A stretch of 34,971 nt of DNA from UBA3210 sp963653535 (GTDB taxonomy: Bacteria; Bacillota_I; Bacilli_A; RFN20; CAG-449). Positions 7,014 to 13,110 of the stretch are shown one piece after another. Position 1 is the stretch's first letter. Each line of letters opens with the position of its first letter. The notes under the pieces are model-generated. The model was not told where the DNA came from. It saw only the letters and a list, made by a program, of their open reading frames with translations, and searched no databases. Made by a program: the position numbers and the translations under genes. The stretch is from contig CAVJWU010000010.1 in NCBI GenBank assembly GCA_963653535.1, positions 1 through 34,971 on the forward strand. Reading direction: 5' to 3'.

Positions 7014-8723
7014 ATGGAAAAACTTGTTGAACAAAAATACCAAAAATGGTTAAAAGCTGATTTACCAGAAGATCTTCGTGAAGAACTTCAAAAGATGAAT
7101 GAAAATGAAATTAATGACGCATTCTATACCGACTTAGAATTTGGTACTGCTGGAATTAGAGGCGTTCTTGGTCCTGGTAGTAACAGATTAAATGTCTTCA
7201 TTATTAGAAAAGTTACTTATGGATATGCAAAATTCTTATTAAGTACTTATGAAGATGCTAGATCTAGAGGGGTAGTCATTTCTCATGATAATAGATTATA
7301 TTCTCGTGAATTCACTTTAGAAGCAGCAAAAATGTTATCTTCTTTCGGAATTAAAACATATATCTTTGATGCTTTAAGAGCGACTCCTGAACTATCTTTC
7401 GCAGTTAGAAAAACTCATGCCTGCGGAGGTATTATGATCACTGCTTCACACAATCCAAAAGAATATAATGGTTATAAAGTTTATGATGAAGAAGGTTGCC
7501 AACTTGTTCCAGAAAAGATTAAACCTTATATCGATATTATCGCAACTTTACCTAGTGAAGTAGATGTTAAATTCGAAAATTATGAACCAAAAGGAGAAAT
7601 TGTCACTCTCGGCGAAGATGTTGATAGAGATTATATCGACCACGTTAAAGGAATCTTATTACAACCTGAATTAGATAAAAAAGGTTTTAAGATTGTCTTT
7701 ACTCCTCAACACGGTGCTTCTTTAGAAGTCGCTCAAAAATTATTTGATGAATTAGGATATGATGTAACTTATGTTAAAGAACAATGTGTTCATGATCCTT
7801 TATTCGGTGCGACTAAATCACCAAACCCAGAATTAAAAGAAGCATATGAATTACCTAATGTCTATGCGAAAAAAGTTGATGCAGATATTATTATGATGAC
7901 TGATCCTGATGCTGATAGATGTGGTATCGCAGTTAAAGATAGATCTGGCGAATATGTGATGATGACCGGTAATGAAACTGGCGCAATCTTAATTGATTAT
8001 GTCTTTAAGATGAGAAAAGAAAAAGGCTTATTACATAAAAATGGTATTCTTCTTCAATCAGTTGTTACATCTACTTTTGGTGAAGAAGTGGCTCGTAGTT
8101 ATGGAATTCACGTTGAATCAGTCTTAACTGGATTTAAATATATTGGTGAAAAGATTCATGAATATGAATTAAATCATAAATATGAATATGAATTTGGTTA
8201 TGAAGAATCATATGGCTACTTACTTGCTCCATTCGCTCGTGATAAAGATTCTTTACAAGCTTTAACAATGATTGCAGAAATGGCTAACTATTATCGTTTA
8301 CAAGGTAAGAACTTACTTGAAGTATATGAAGAACTCGAAAAGAAATTCTCTTACCATTTAGATAAATTATATTCAATCTACTTCGAAGGGCAAAACGGCA
8401 AGAAGAAGATGGATGAAATTATGGCAGGCTTAAGATCTTCTCCAGTAAAAGAATTAAATGGTGTTAAACTTACTAAATTAGAAGATTATAAATCATCAAA
8501 AGTCTTAGATAGAGATGGTCATGAAGTAGGTAAAATAGAATTACCTACAACTGATATGATTAAATTATATTTTGAAGATGGTACATCTATTGCTGTTAGA
8601 CCAAGTGGAACTGAACCAAAATGTAAATTCTATTATGGAGTAAAAGGAACTTCAAAAGAAGAAGTTAATGTTAAACCTGATGCATTCCATGAAGATATCT
8701 TAAAATATATCGGCTTAAAATAG
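7014..8723 (+). CDS. pgcA: Phosphoglucomutase/phosphomannomutase, alpha-D-phosphohexomutase family
   Basis: 569 residues, the usual length. It interconverts glucose-1-phosphate and glucose-6-phosphate (or the mannose equivalents), feeding cell-envelope glycolipid and polysaccharide synthesis. All four active-site signatures are present: TASHNPKEYNGYKVY with phosphoserine ~145, the metal loop DPDADR near residue 300, the sugar-binding GYEESYGYL near residue 400 and the phosphate-binding RPSGTEPK near the C-terminus. The ATG at 7014 follows GGAG by 7 bases; an in-frame ATG at 6993 lies inside the upstream gene and is less likely. It is the last gene of its run and is closed by a strong terminator at 8729. 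The symbol follows the Bacillus naming and is tentative. Confidence 0.93.
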   Translation: MEKLVEQKYQKWLKADLPEDLREELQKMNENEINDAFYTDLEFGTAGIRGVLGPGSNRLNVFIIRKVTYGYAKFLLSTYEDARSRGVVISHDNRLYSREFTLEAAKMLSSFGIKTYIFDALRATPELSFAVRKTHACGGIMITASHNPKEYNGYKVYDEEGCQLVPEKIKPYIDIIATLPSEVDVKFENYEPKGEIVTLGEDVDRDYIDHVKGILLQPELDKKGFKIVFTPQHGASLEVAQKLFDELGYDVTYVKEQCVHDPLFGATKSPNPELKEAYELPNVYAKKVDADIIMMTDPDADRCGIAVKDRSGEYVMMTGNETGAILIDYVFKMRKEKGLLHKNGILLQSVVTSTFGEEVARSYGIHVESVLTGFKYIGEKIHEYELNHKYEYEFGYEESYGYLLAPFARDKDSLQALTMIAEMANYYRLQGKNLLEVYEELEKKFSYHLDKLYSIYFEGQNGKKKMDEIMAGLRSSPVKELNGVKLTKLEDYKSSKVLDRDGHEVGKIELPTTDMIKLYFEDGTSIAVRPSGTEPKCKFYYGVKGTSKEEVNVKPDAFHEDILKYIGLK

Positions 8724-8728
8724 TGCTT

Positions 8729-8762
8729 AAAAAATGAAGATGTAAAAGTCTTCATTTTTTTT
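8729..8762 (+). terminator. Terminator of the phosphoglucomutase operon
   Basis: AAAAAATGAAGA (8729-8740) pairs with TCTTCATTTTTT (8749-8760), ending in a T-run. It starts six bases after the stop codon. Confidence 0.9.
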
Positions 8763-8765
8763 GTG

Positions 8766-8793
8766 CACAAAAAAAGTAAGCTTTCGCTTACTT
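8766..8793 (-). terminator. Terminator of the CYTH gene
   Basis: AAGTAAGC (8774-8781), TTTC loop, GCTTACTT (8786-8793), with the T-run on the minus strand at 8767-8773. It is a partner of the plus-strand terminator, so the two convergent units each have their own hairpin. Confidence 0.85.
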
Positions 8794-8807
8794 CCTGAAT
8801 TATAAAA

Positions 8808-9389
8808 CTATTTCTTAATTGAGTTTAGAGCTCTAGTTTGTTTGCTTGCTTTATTAAATGTTTTTCCTTCAATGTTTGCAAGTTTTAAGATTTCTTTAGC
8901 GATAGTTTCTGCACCTTCCATAGATGTAGTTTCTACTTCTAATTCGTAATCGACAATATCACCATATGCAGAACGATCGATATCAACGATTGCATTCTTA
9001 TATTCAATTTCAATACGTGTTGTTGTTAAAGAAGTTAAGATTTTTAAATCTTTTGGATCGACTGATAAGATTTCTAAGAATTTTTTAATGCCACCTTCTG
9101 GGAAGAAACCATCTTCTTGTAATTTATCAAATGAAGAAGAAGCAATGTGTTCATTCTTTTCAAGTAAACCTTCACTTAAAGGTGCTTTTAATGTTAATTC
9201 ATAGTTTTGAGATTTTTCTCTAATACGTAAGAACATATCATGTTTCTTTAAATAAAGATCTTTTGTATCGATATAATAGTTAGTTTGTTTTACTTTTGGA
9301 GTATTTTCTAAATGTAATGCTTTAATTACATTTTCATATTCAGCCTTTGTTAATAAGACTTTTGATTCAATTTCAATATTTGATTTCAT
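8808..9389 (-). CDS. CYTH-domain protein, probable triphosphatase
   Basis: 193 residues, a full single CYTH domain. The N-terminal metal/phosphate motif IEIESK (ExExK at residues 6-10) is present, followed by LRIREK and LTLKAP (alternating basic residues of the triphosphate tunnel) and late acidic strands IEIEYKNAIVDID and DYELEVET. CYTH enzymes hydrolyse inorganic tripolyphosphate, thiamine triphosphate or similar substrates, and in low-GC Gram-positives the YjbK-type protein is linked with (p)ppGpp genes, but no such neighbour is here. GAGGTAAC lies 6 bases upstream of the ATG, and a promoter is visible at 9417-9445. Monocistronic. Confidence 0.85.
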   Translation of the reverse strand: MKSNIEIESKVLLTKAEYENVIKALHLENTPKVKQTNYYIDTKDLYLKKHDMFLRIREKSQNYELTLKAPLSEGLLEKNEHIASSSFDKLQEDGFFPEGGIKKFLEILSVDPKDLKILTSLTTTRIEIEYKNAIVDIDRSAYGDIVDYELEVETTSMEGAETIAKEILKLANIEGKTFNKASKQTRALNSIKK

Positions 9390-9416
9390 AGCGTTACCTC
9401 GTTTTTTACCTTAAAT

Positions 9417-9445
9417 ATAATACTATTTACTTTCATTTAAGTCTA
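9417..9445 (-). promoter_or_regulatory. Promoter of the CYTH gene
   Basis: Minus strand TAGACT (9440-9445), 17 bases, TATTAT (9417-9422). The -35 is poor, the -10 and spacing are good. Confidence 0.5.
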
Positions 9446-9565
9446 TTATTTTAATTAATTATATTAATTATTCTTGCAATTTTTATCCTTTAACAAGTGA
9501 AAATATAGAAAAAGTTGCTTTTTTTTGCTTTAATAATTACAATTATCATTAAAGGAGACCAACAG

Positions 9566-9958
9566 ATGAATTTTTTATGGACTAATGGAACATCAACTTC
9601 AACTAACAAAAGTTGGTTTTCACAATATGGCTGGATTATTTTATGTATTATTTCTGTAATCTTATTAGTCTTACTTATTTTATCAATAATTACTTATGTT
9701 AAAGTATGTAAGAAAGAAAAAGCTTCAAAAGAAGGTAATCTGGCAATCACTAATTGTTTTGGTGAGAAAGATAATATCATTAGTTGTGAAGCAAAAGGTT
9801 CACGTCTAATTTTAGTTTTAAAAGATTATAGTAAAGTCGATGAAGTAAAATTAAAAGAATTAGGAATTACTTCTATCATTAAACAAACAAATAAAATTAC
9901 TTTAATCGCTGGAAGTTCATCGAAAGAACTTGAAGAATTAATTAATAAAAATAAATAG
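9566..9958 (+). CDS. Membrane-anchored PTS EIIB-like protein lacking the active cysteine
   Basis: 130 residues. After a polar N-terminus there is one membrane helix (~22-47), a basic KVCKKEK stop, then a domain (~58-128) matching the glucose-type PTS EIIB fold: GEKDNIISCEAKGSRLILV, KDYSKVDEVKLKELGI and a final ITLIAGSSSKELEELI. In genuine EIIB the loop is S-L-D-x-C-I/V-T-R-L with a phosphorylated Cys; here the aligned residue is Lys77 (SCEAKGSRL), with Arg80 kept. Cys74 is three positions earlier and is probably not a substitute. It may be a scaffold or sensor rather than a phosphocarrier. The start is set by AAAGGAGA before 9566; the in-frame extension to 9515 has no such site. Confidence 0.7.
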   Translation: MNFLWTNGTSTSTNKSWFSQYGWIILCIISVILLVLLILSIITYVKVCKKEKASKEGNLAITNCFGEKDNIISCEAKGSRLILVLKDYSKVDEVKLKELGITSIIKQTNKITLIAGSSSKELEELINKNK

Positions 9959-9991
9959 AGTGAGAAAACAATCTAAAAATTTCACTCATTC

Positions 9992-10141
9992 CTAATAAGG
10001 CTTATTAGTTCTTAAATAGATACCAAAAAGCCCATAACTAAGGCAAAAATCAAGAGTGTTAGTTTCTTACCTTCATGGTTTTGTGCTTAGACTTAAAGAA
10101 CTCAATACTAAGAAAAGAAGCGTTTTTAACGCTTTTTTTTA
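9992..10141 (+). ncRNA. Possible structured RNA or long structured 3' UTR
   Basis: No coding frame. TTAGTTCTTAA (from ~10005) can pair with TTAAAGAACTCAA (~10092-10104), closing a ~100-base region that holds a smaller stem AACTAA/TTAGTT (~10036-10072), and the region ends at a clean terminator (10118-10141). At 9992-10009 CTAATAAG/CTTATTAG forms another hairpin. No separate promoter is evident, so this may only be the 3' UTR of the EIIB-like gene. It does not match the SRP RNA, tmRNA or RNase P signatures I know. Confidence 0.25.
10118..10141 (+). terminator. Intrinsic terminator
   Basis: AAGCG (10118-10122) pairs with CGCTT (10130-10134) and runs into eight T. It is the only good plus-strand terminator after the EIIB-like gene. 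Confidence 0.75.
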
Positions 10142-10184
10142 GTTTTTGCAGATTTGAGTGGAAAATCTCTTAAATAAAAACTTA

Positions 10185-10460
10185 CTATGCTGATATCGAT
10201 TTAAAATGTTTAATCACATATTGTTTGAAATTAGAATATGTTCCTATTTTTTCAAATGTAGAAATATTTAACATATATACAGATCTTAAATTTGAATCTT
10301 CTTTCAATTTATTTTCTATAATCTCATAATACTTTAATAATCCATATTGTCTTAATTTTCGAGTTTTAGGGCTTTCTAACTTTTTAATATGACGATTAAT
10401 TGTATGTCTATCAATTCCATATTTTTTAGCAAGTTCACTTTTGTTTATACTTTTTTTCTT
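10185..10460 (-). pseudogene. IS21-type transposase (IstA-like) N-terminal fragment
   Basis: An open minus-strand frame of 91 codons begins right after an in-frame TAA and has no start codon. It contains the helix-turn-helix SELAKKYGIDRHTINRHIKKL and then YYEIIENKLKEDSN and FKQYVIKHF, which follow the order of the IstA N-terminus (HTH, a K-L-D-P-Y-x-x-x-I-x-x-x-L region, then a second HTH-like piece). The rest of the transposase, including the DDE domain, and the IstB partner are absent. A frameshift in the A-run at 10451-10460 may have cut off the true start. The IS21 assignment is from pattern memory; the truncation is clear. Confidence 0.5.
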
Positions 10461-10496
10461 TTAAGATAAGTCCTTCCGCGAGGCTATCAAAAAAGT

Positions 10497-10590
10497 TAAT
10501 GCATAAAAATGTGCGTTCGCACAAAAATATGCACTAACTAAATGATACACAATTAAACGATCCACAAATTTGTACAAAAAAGGAGAAAAT
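10497..10590 (+). repeat. Left copy of a ~92-bp direct repeat flanking the ATPase gene
   Basis: It shares with 11969-12060 two conserved blocks in the same order and 40 bases apart. Block A is TGTGCGTTCGCACA (10510-10523, dyad TGTGCG/CGCACA). Block B is CACAAATTTGT (10563-10573) followed by AAAGGAGAAAA. The bases between the blocks differ, so the copies have diverged or only the blocks are under selection. An ATG follows the ribosome-site-like end (10591) but meets TAA after four codons, so this copy looks like the upstream region of a lost gene. Confidence 0.7.
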
Positions 10591-10603
10591 ATGGATTATC
10601 CAT

Positions 10604-10633
10604 AAAAAGAAAACACGAAGTTTCCTTCGTGTT
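10604..10633 (-). terminator. Terminator overlapping the ATPase stop codon
   Basis: AACACGAAG (10612-10620), TTTC, CTTCGTGTT (10625-10633), with a T-rich tail on the minus strand. The stem includes two bases of the stop codon. Confidence 0.8.
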
Positions 10634-11954
10634 AGTCTAAAGAATTTGTGTTGAGCAAGAAATCTAAGAGGTTGAGATGAAGGATACCAAACTCATCGTA
10701 GTTTCCATTGCCTTCGTATTTAGTAATCAAGACTCTCTTATAGGCGTTATTAACTAGTTTCAATGGTCTAAGTTCTTGATTCATCTTATCTTCGTCTTGA
10801 ATATACATAGCAGATTGGATATAGATGACCTTATCGAATTTTTCAGCTATGAAATCGACTTCAAGATTCATTCTTGCTGTCTTATCACCAGAATGGTCGA
10901 AAACTGGAATGACTCCAATTGAGACGTTGTAACCCCTGTAGATGAGCTCGTTATAGATAATATTTTCCATGTAATGAGGTTCTTGGTCCTTACCGACAAA
11001 ACCAGCGGCAGCATACCTTAGTCCCATATCTTCGAAGTAATATTTACTAGAAGCTCCAATGAACTTTCTACCATTAAGATTATATCTTGAAGCTTGGTTA
11101 ATCATAAATGAATCCTCCATATGTTCGATGTATTTACTGACTGTGACGGATTGAATGGAAGATTTCATCTCAGCTTTAAAGGTATTTGCAATCTTAGTTG
11201 GATTAACAATAGAGCCAACATTTGTGGCCATTACCTTGACTAAGTCTCTGATAGAGGAATCGTTTCTCAAAGAATATCTTTCGATGATGTCATTGATGTA
11301 GGTGTTGTTGAACACTGATTCGAGATATGCTCTTTTTGAAGGTTCATCAGGTAGAAGAGAAACTTGTGGTAGTCCCCCGTAGAGGTGGTATTCCTTCCAT
11401 AAAGACATGTTATCAAGTCCTCTTTGGTTATTGGCTTCTTTAAATTCTTTGAATGTAAGTGGATGAACTCTAATTTGCCAGCCTCTACCTCTAAATTCGG
11501 TTGCGATGTCACTTGAAAGCATATGGGAGTTACTTCCAGTCACAAATGTTTCAACATTTTCTAAGTGAAGAAAGCCATTTAAAACATCATAGAAGGTAAC
11601 TAGAGGAATAGAGCCATCAGCGGTTTCAACGCCTTCGAAGGCAGGGTTCTTCACCTTCTCACACATCTGGATCTCATCGATGAGGAAGTAGTATTTCGAA
11701 TCCTTGTCAGCCACCTTACTCTTGAAGTAGGCAGAAAGCTTTAGAGGATCTCGATAGGCGATGTTGCTATCATCATCAAGTGATAGCTCGATGATATGAT
11801 CAGCTTTTACTCCAATGGAAAGAAGGTAGTCCTTGAATATGTGAAAGAGCAAAAATGACTTTCCGCATCTTCTAGGGCCAGTGATGATTTTGATCATTCC
11901 ATTACCGATAGAACTCTTTAGTTTTTCTAAATATGATTCTCTAGCAATATACAT
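10632..11954 (-). CDS. AAA_14 / DUF4143 family ATPase, probably horizontally acquired
   Basis: 440 residues. The N-terminal P-loop ATPase has Walker A GPRRCGKS (residues 26-33) and Walker B YYFLIDEIQ (Asp93-Glu94), followed by a VETFVTGSNSHMLSS sensor-like strand and FRGRGWQIRVHPLTFKEF. The C-terminal half (FEDMGLRYAAAGF, NIIYNELIYRGYNV, EVDFIAE) is DUF4143, with a PD-(D/E)XK-like end. Such proteins are very common in gut genomes, often on mobile DNA; their substrate is unknown and a role in addiction or self-recognition has only been speculated. The ATG at 11954 is set by AAGGAG 9 bases upstream; a GTG-type extension reaches 11996 into the palindrome. Codons are richer in G/C than the neighbours, and CGCG, frequent elsewhere, is absent. 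Confidence 0.85.
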   Translation of the reverse strand: MYIARESYLEKLKSSIGNGMIKIITGPRRCGKSFLLFHIFKDYLLSIGVKADHIIELSLDDDSNIAYRDPLKLSAYFKSKVADKDSKYYFLIDEIQMCEKVKNPAFEGVETADGSIPLVTFYDVLNGFLHLENVETFVTGSNSHMLSSDIATEFRGRGWQIRVHPLTFKEFKEANNQRGLDNMSLWKEYHLYGGLPQVSLLPDEPSKRAYLESVFNNTYINDIIERYSLRNDSSIRDLVKVMATNVGSIVNPTKIANTFKAEMKSSIQSVTVSKYIEHMEDSFMINQASRYNLNGRKFIGASSKYYFEDMGLRYAAAGFVGKDQEPHYMENIIYNELIYRGYNVSIGVIPVFDHSGDKTARMNLEVDFIAEKFDKVIYIQSAMYIQDEDKMNQELRPLKLVNNAYKRVLITKYEGNGNYDEFGILHLNLLDFLLNTNSLD

Positions 11955-11968
11955 AAATATTAACTCCT

Positions 11969-12060
11969 TAATACATATTTTTGTGCGTTCGCACATTTTT
12001 ATGTAATAAGTATACCATAAATTTTAAATTAATGCACAAATTTGTGCGGAAAGGAGAAAA
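11969..12060 (+). repeat. Right copy of the ~92-bp direct repeat flanking the ATPase gene
   Basis: Block A TGTGCGTTCGCACA is at 11982-11995, exactly 1472 bases from the left copy, and block B GCACAAATTTGTGC at 12034-12047 is a perfect 14-base palindrome, also at +1472. AAGGAGAAAA (12051-12060) follows and leads into an ArdC-like remnant. Only one single-base gap is needed to align the copies between the blocks and the ribosome-site-like end. Confidence 0.7.
11982..12047 (-). promoter_or_regulatory. Extended -10 promoter of the ATPase between two palindromic operators
   Basis: On the minus strand TGGTATACT (12009-12017) is an extended -10 with a start near 12002. Palindrome B (12034-12047) covers about -33 to -46 and palindrome A (11982-11995) about +7 to +20. 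Both use the half-site TTTGTGC/GCACAAA or close to it, so one dimeric repressor could bind both and shut the promoter. The regulator is not identified in the window. Confidence 0.45.
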
Positions 12061-12080
12061 ACTAATTGTAAGAAAAGTAA

Positions 12081-12266
12081 AATTATAAATCGAAAAAAAT
12101 CTCAAAAGAAGAAATGGACGTTCTTACTCGTGAGATTAATTCATCTCTTGAGAGATTCATCAAAGAAGGAAAATACAAGGATGTTCTTATATCTATGGGT
12201 AAGCTTTGTCATTATGCTCTTAACAACTAAATCTACATTATCATGCAGAAGCAAAATGTTATATGA
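12081..12266 (+). pseudogene. ArdC-like antirestriction protein, N-terminal remnant with in-frame stop
   Basis: The frame reads KISKEEMDVLTREINSSLE, then FIKEGKYKDVLISMG and HYALNN, a TAA at 12228-12230, and continues in the same frame IYIIMQKQNV to TGA 12264-12266. The pattern (short helix, GKYKDVL, S/A-LNN-Q-x-x-I-x-x-Q) is that of the ssDNA-binding N-domain of ArdC-type plasmid antirestriction proteins, in which NNQ is usual; a single CAA-to-TAA change explains the stop. The zinc-peptidase C-terminal domain is gone. AAGGAGAAAA lies about 20 bases upstream. ArdC proteins travel on conjugative plasmids and ICEs, so this marks an old element. Confidence 0.6.
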
Positions 12267-12478
12267 AATTCTAATACATCTGTTGTCCATTTTTATTTAC
12301 ATGCAGTAGTATAAAAATTACGTTTATATGTTGTTCTATGCTTTATTACATCAACTTCTTTTCTAAGTAATAAATTTTTACTCGTTCTACTAGCTTCACG
12401 TTTATAAGACTTATATTTAGTTCTTGGTTGAATTCTATATAATCCTAAGTTAGACATTATTTCATAGAAATAAGAAGA
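12266..12478 (-). pseudogene. IS3-family (IS150-like) transposase orfB remnant
   Basis: The minus-strand frame opens after TAA at 12479-12481 with FYEIMSNLGLYRI, then KYKSYKREASR and KRNFYTTACK, meets TAA at 12293-12295 and continues in the same frame KWTTDVLEF. This is the order of IS3-family orfB: a G-L-x-x-x-I-R region, K-Y-x-S-Y-K-G, then N-x-K-W-x-T-D-V-T-E-F, which contains the first catalytic Asp of the DDE triad. Everything after EF is lost; the homology stops at the ArdC remnant's TGA. Upstream on the minus strand, at 12517-12536, lies an IS3-like terminus. Confidence 0.65.
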
Positions 12479-12490
12479 TTAATTTCATAA

Positions 12491-12538
12491 TAAAAACCCC
12501 TCAAGTCTTTCTGATTCCTCAGTTCAACTTTTGGGGCT
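12491..12538 (-). terminator. Terminator of the maf gene built on an IS3-like terminus
   Basis: On the minus strand GCCCCAAAAGT (12528-12538) can pair, with two mismatches, with the segment ending AGGGG (12497-12501) and is followed by TTTTTATT. It lies 20 bases after the maf stop. Its 5' arm is the IS3-like CCCCAAAAGTTGAACTGAGG (12517-12536) that also occurs at the right edge of the window. Confidence 0.6.
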
Positions 12539-12557
12539 TATTTCATTTCATATCACT

Positions 12558-13106
12558 CTATTTTATTAGATTTAATTTTTTTAAATCGAGATAAATTTCT
12601 TCAATTGGAAATCCAACGATATTATTATAACTTCCTTCAATTTCTTTGATTAAATGAAATTTATCATTATCTTGAATGCCATATGAACCAGCTTTATCAA
12701 AACAAGATCCATAAGCGATATAAGAAGAGATTTCTTCATTAGATAAATCGTTAAATGTTACTTTAGAAGTAACGATTCTAGTTACATTAATATTCTTATT
12801 TTTAGAATATATCGTATAAGAAGTTTTTACTTCATGAACTTTATTTGATAAAGATTTTAATGTATTAAAAGCATCACTTTCATCTTTTGGTTTACCTAAT
12901 ATTTTATTTTTTAAAATAACAACTGTATCACCAGAAATAATGATATCATCTGGATAATTATCGGCAATTGCGATTGCTTTATAATAAGAAAGTTGTTCAT
13001 AAGGGAACTTAGATTCATCAATTTCTTTCACGACTACTTTAAAATCTTTAATAATAGAAGAAAGCAGTTCTTTTCTTCTTGGTGAGTTACTCGCGAGAAT
13101 AAACAT
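12558..13106 (-). CDS. maf: Maf-like nucleotide pyrophosphatase
   Basis: 182 residues, the normal Maf length. The N-terminal signature LASNSPRRKELL is complete, ISGDTVV (~residue 55) supplies the catalytic-region Asp, LGKPKDESDA and KAGSYGIQ (~145) are also typical. Maf/YhdE proteins hydrolyse non-canonical or canonical nucleoside triphosphates (dTTP, UTP, m5UTP, pseudo-UTP depending on subtype) to monophosphates and are linked to division arrest. It follows the RNase J gene by four bases, and AGAAGTAAG inside that gene's end serves as a weak ribosome site, so the two form one transcript. It ends at the terminator 12491-12538. Confidence 0.92.
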   Translation of the reverse strand: MFILASNSPRRKELLSSIIKDFKVVVKEIDESKFPYEQLSYYKAIAIADNYPDDIIISGDTVVILKNKILGKPKDESDAFNTLKSLSNKVHEVKTSYTIYSKNKNINVTRIVTSKVTFNDLSNEEISSYIAYGSCFDKAGSYGIQDNDKFHLIKEIEGSYNNIVGFPIEEIYLDLKKLNLIK

Positions 13107-13110
13107 AATC

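Noticed and set aside
8753..8773. Palindrome TTTTGTGCACAAAA, similar to the TTTGTGC half-sites near the ATPase
   Set aside because: It is the meeting point of the T-runs of two convergent terminators; the similarity is expected by chance.
9992..10141. 6S, SRP or tmRNA gene
   Set aside because: None of the conserved core motifs I know is present; only a generic closing stem and a terminator are seen.
10464..10487. Hairpin GATAAGTCCT/AGGCTATC as a T-box or terminator
   Set aside because: No T-tract follows on either strand and no T-box sequence is present; it has bulges and is probably incidental.
10632..11954. ATPase as part of a multi-gene antiphage system
   Set aside because: It stands alone; the neighbours are mobile-element fragments and core genes, with no effector, nuclease or toxin partner.
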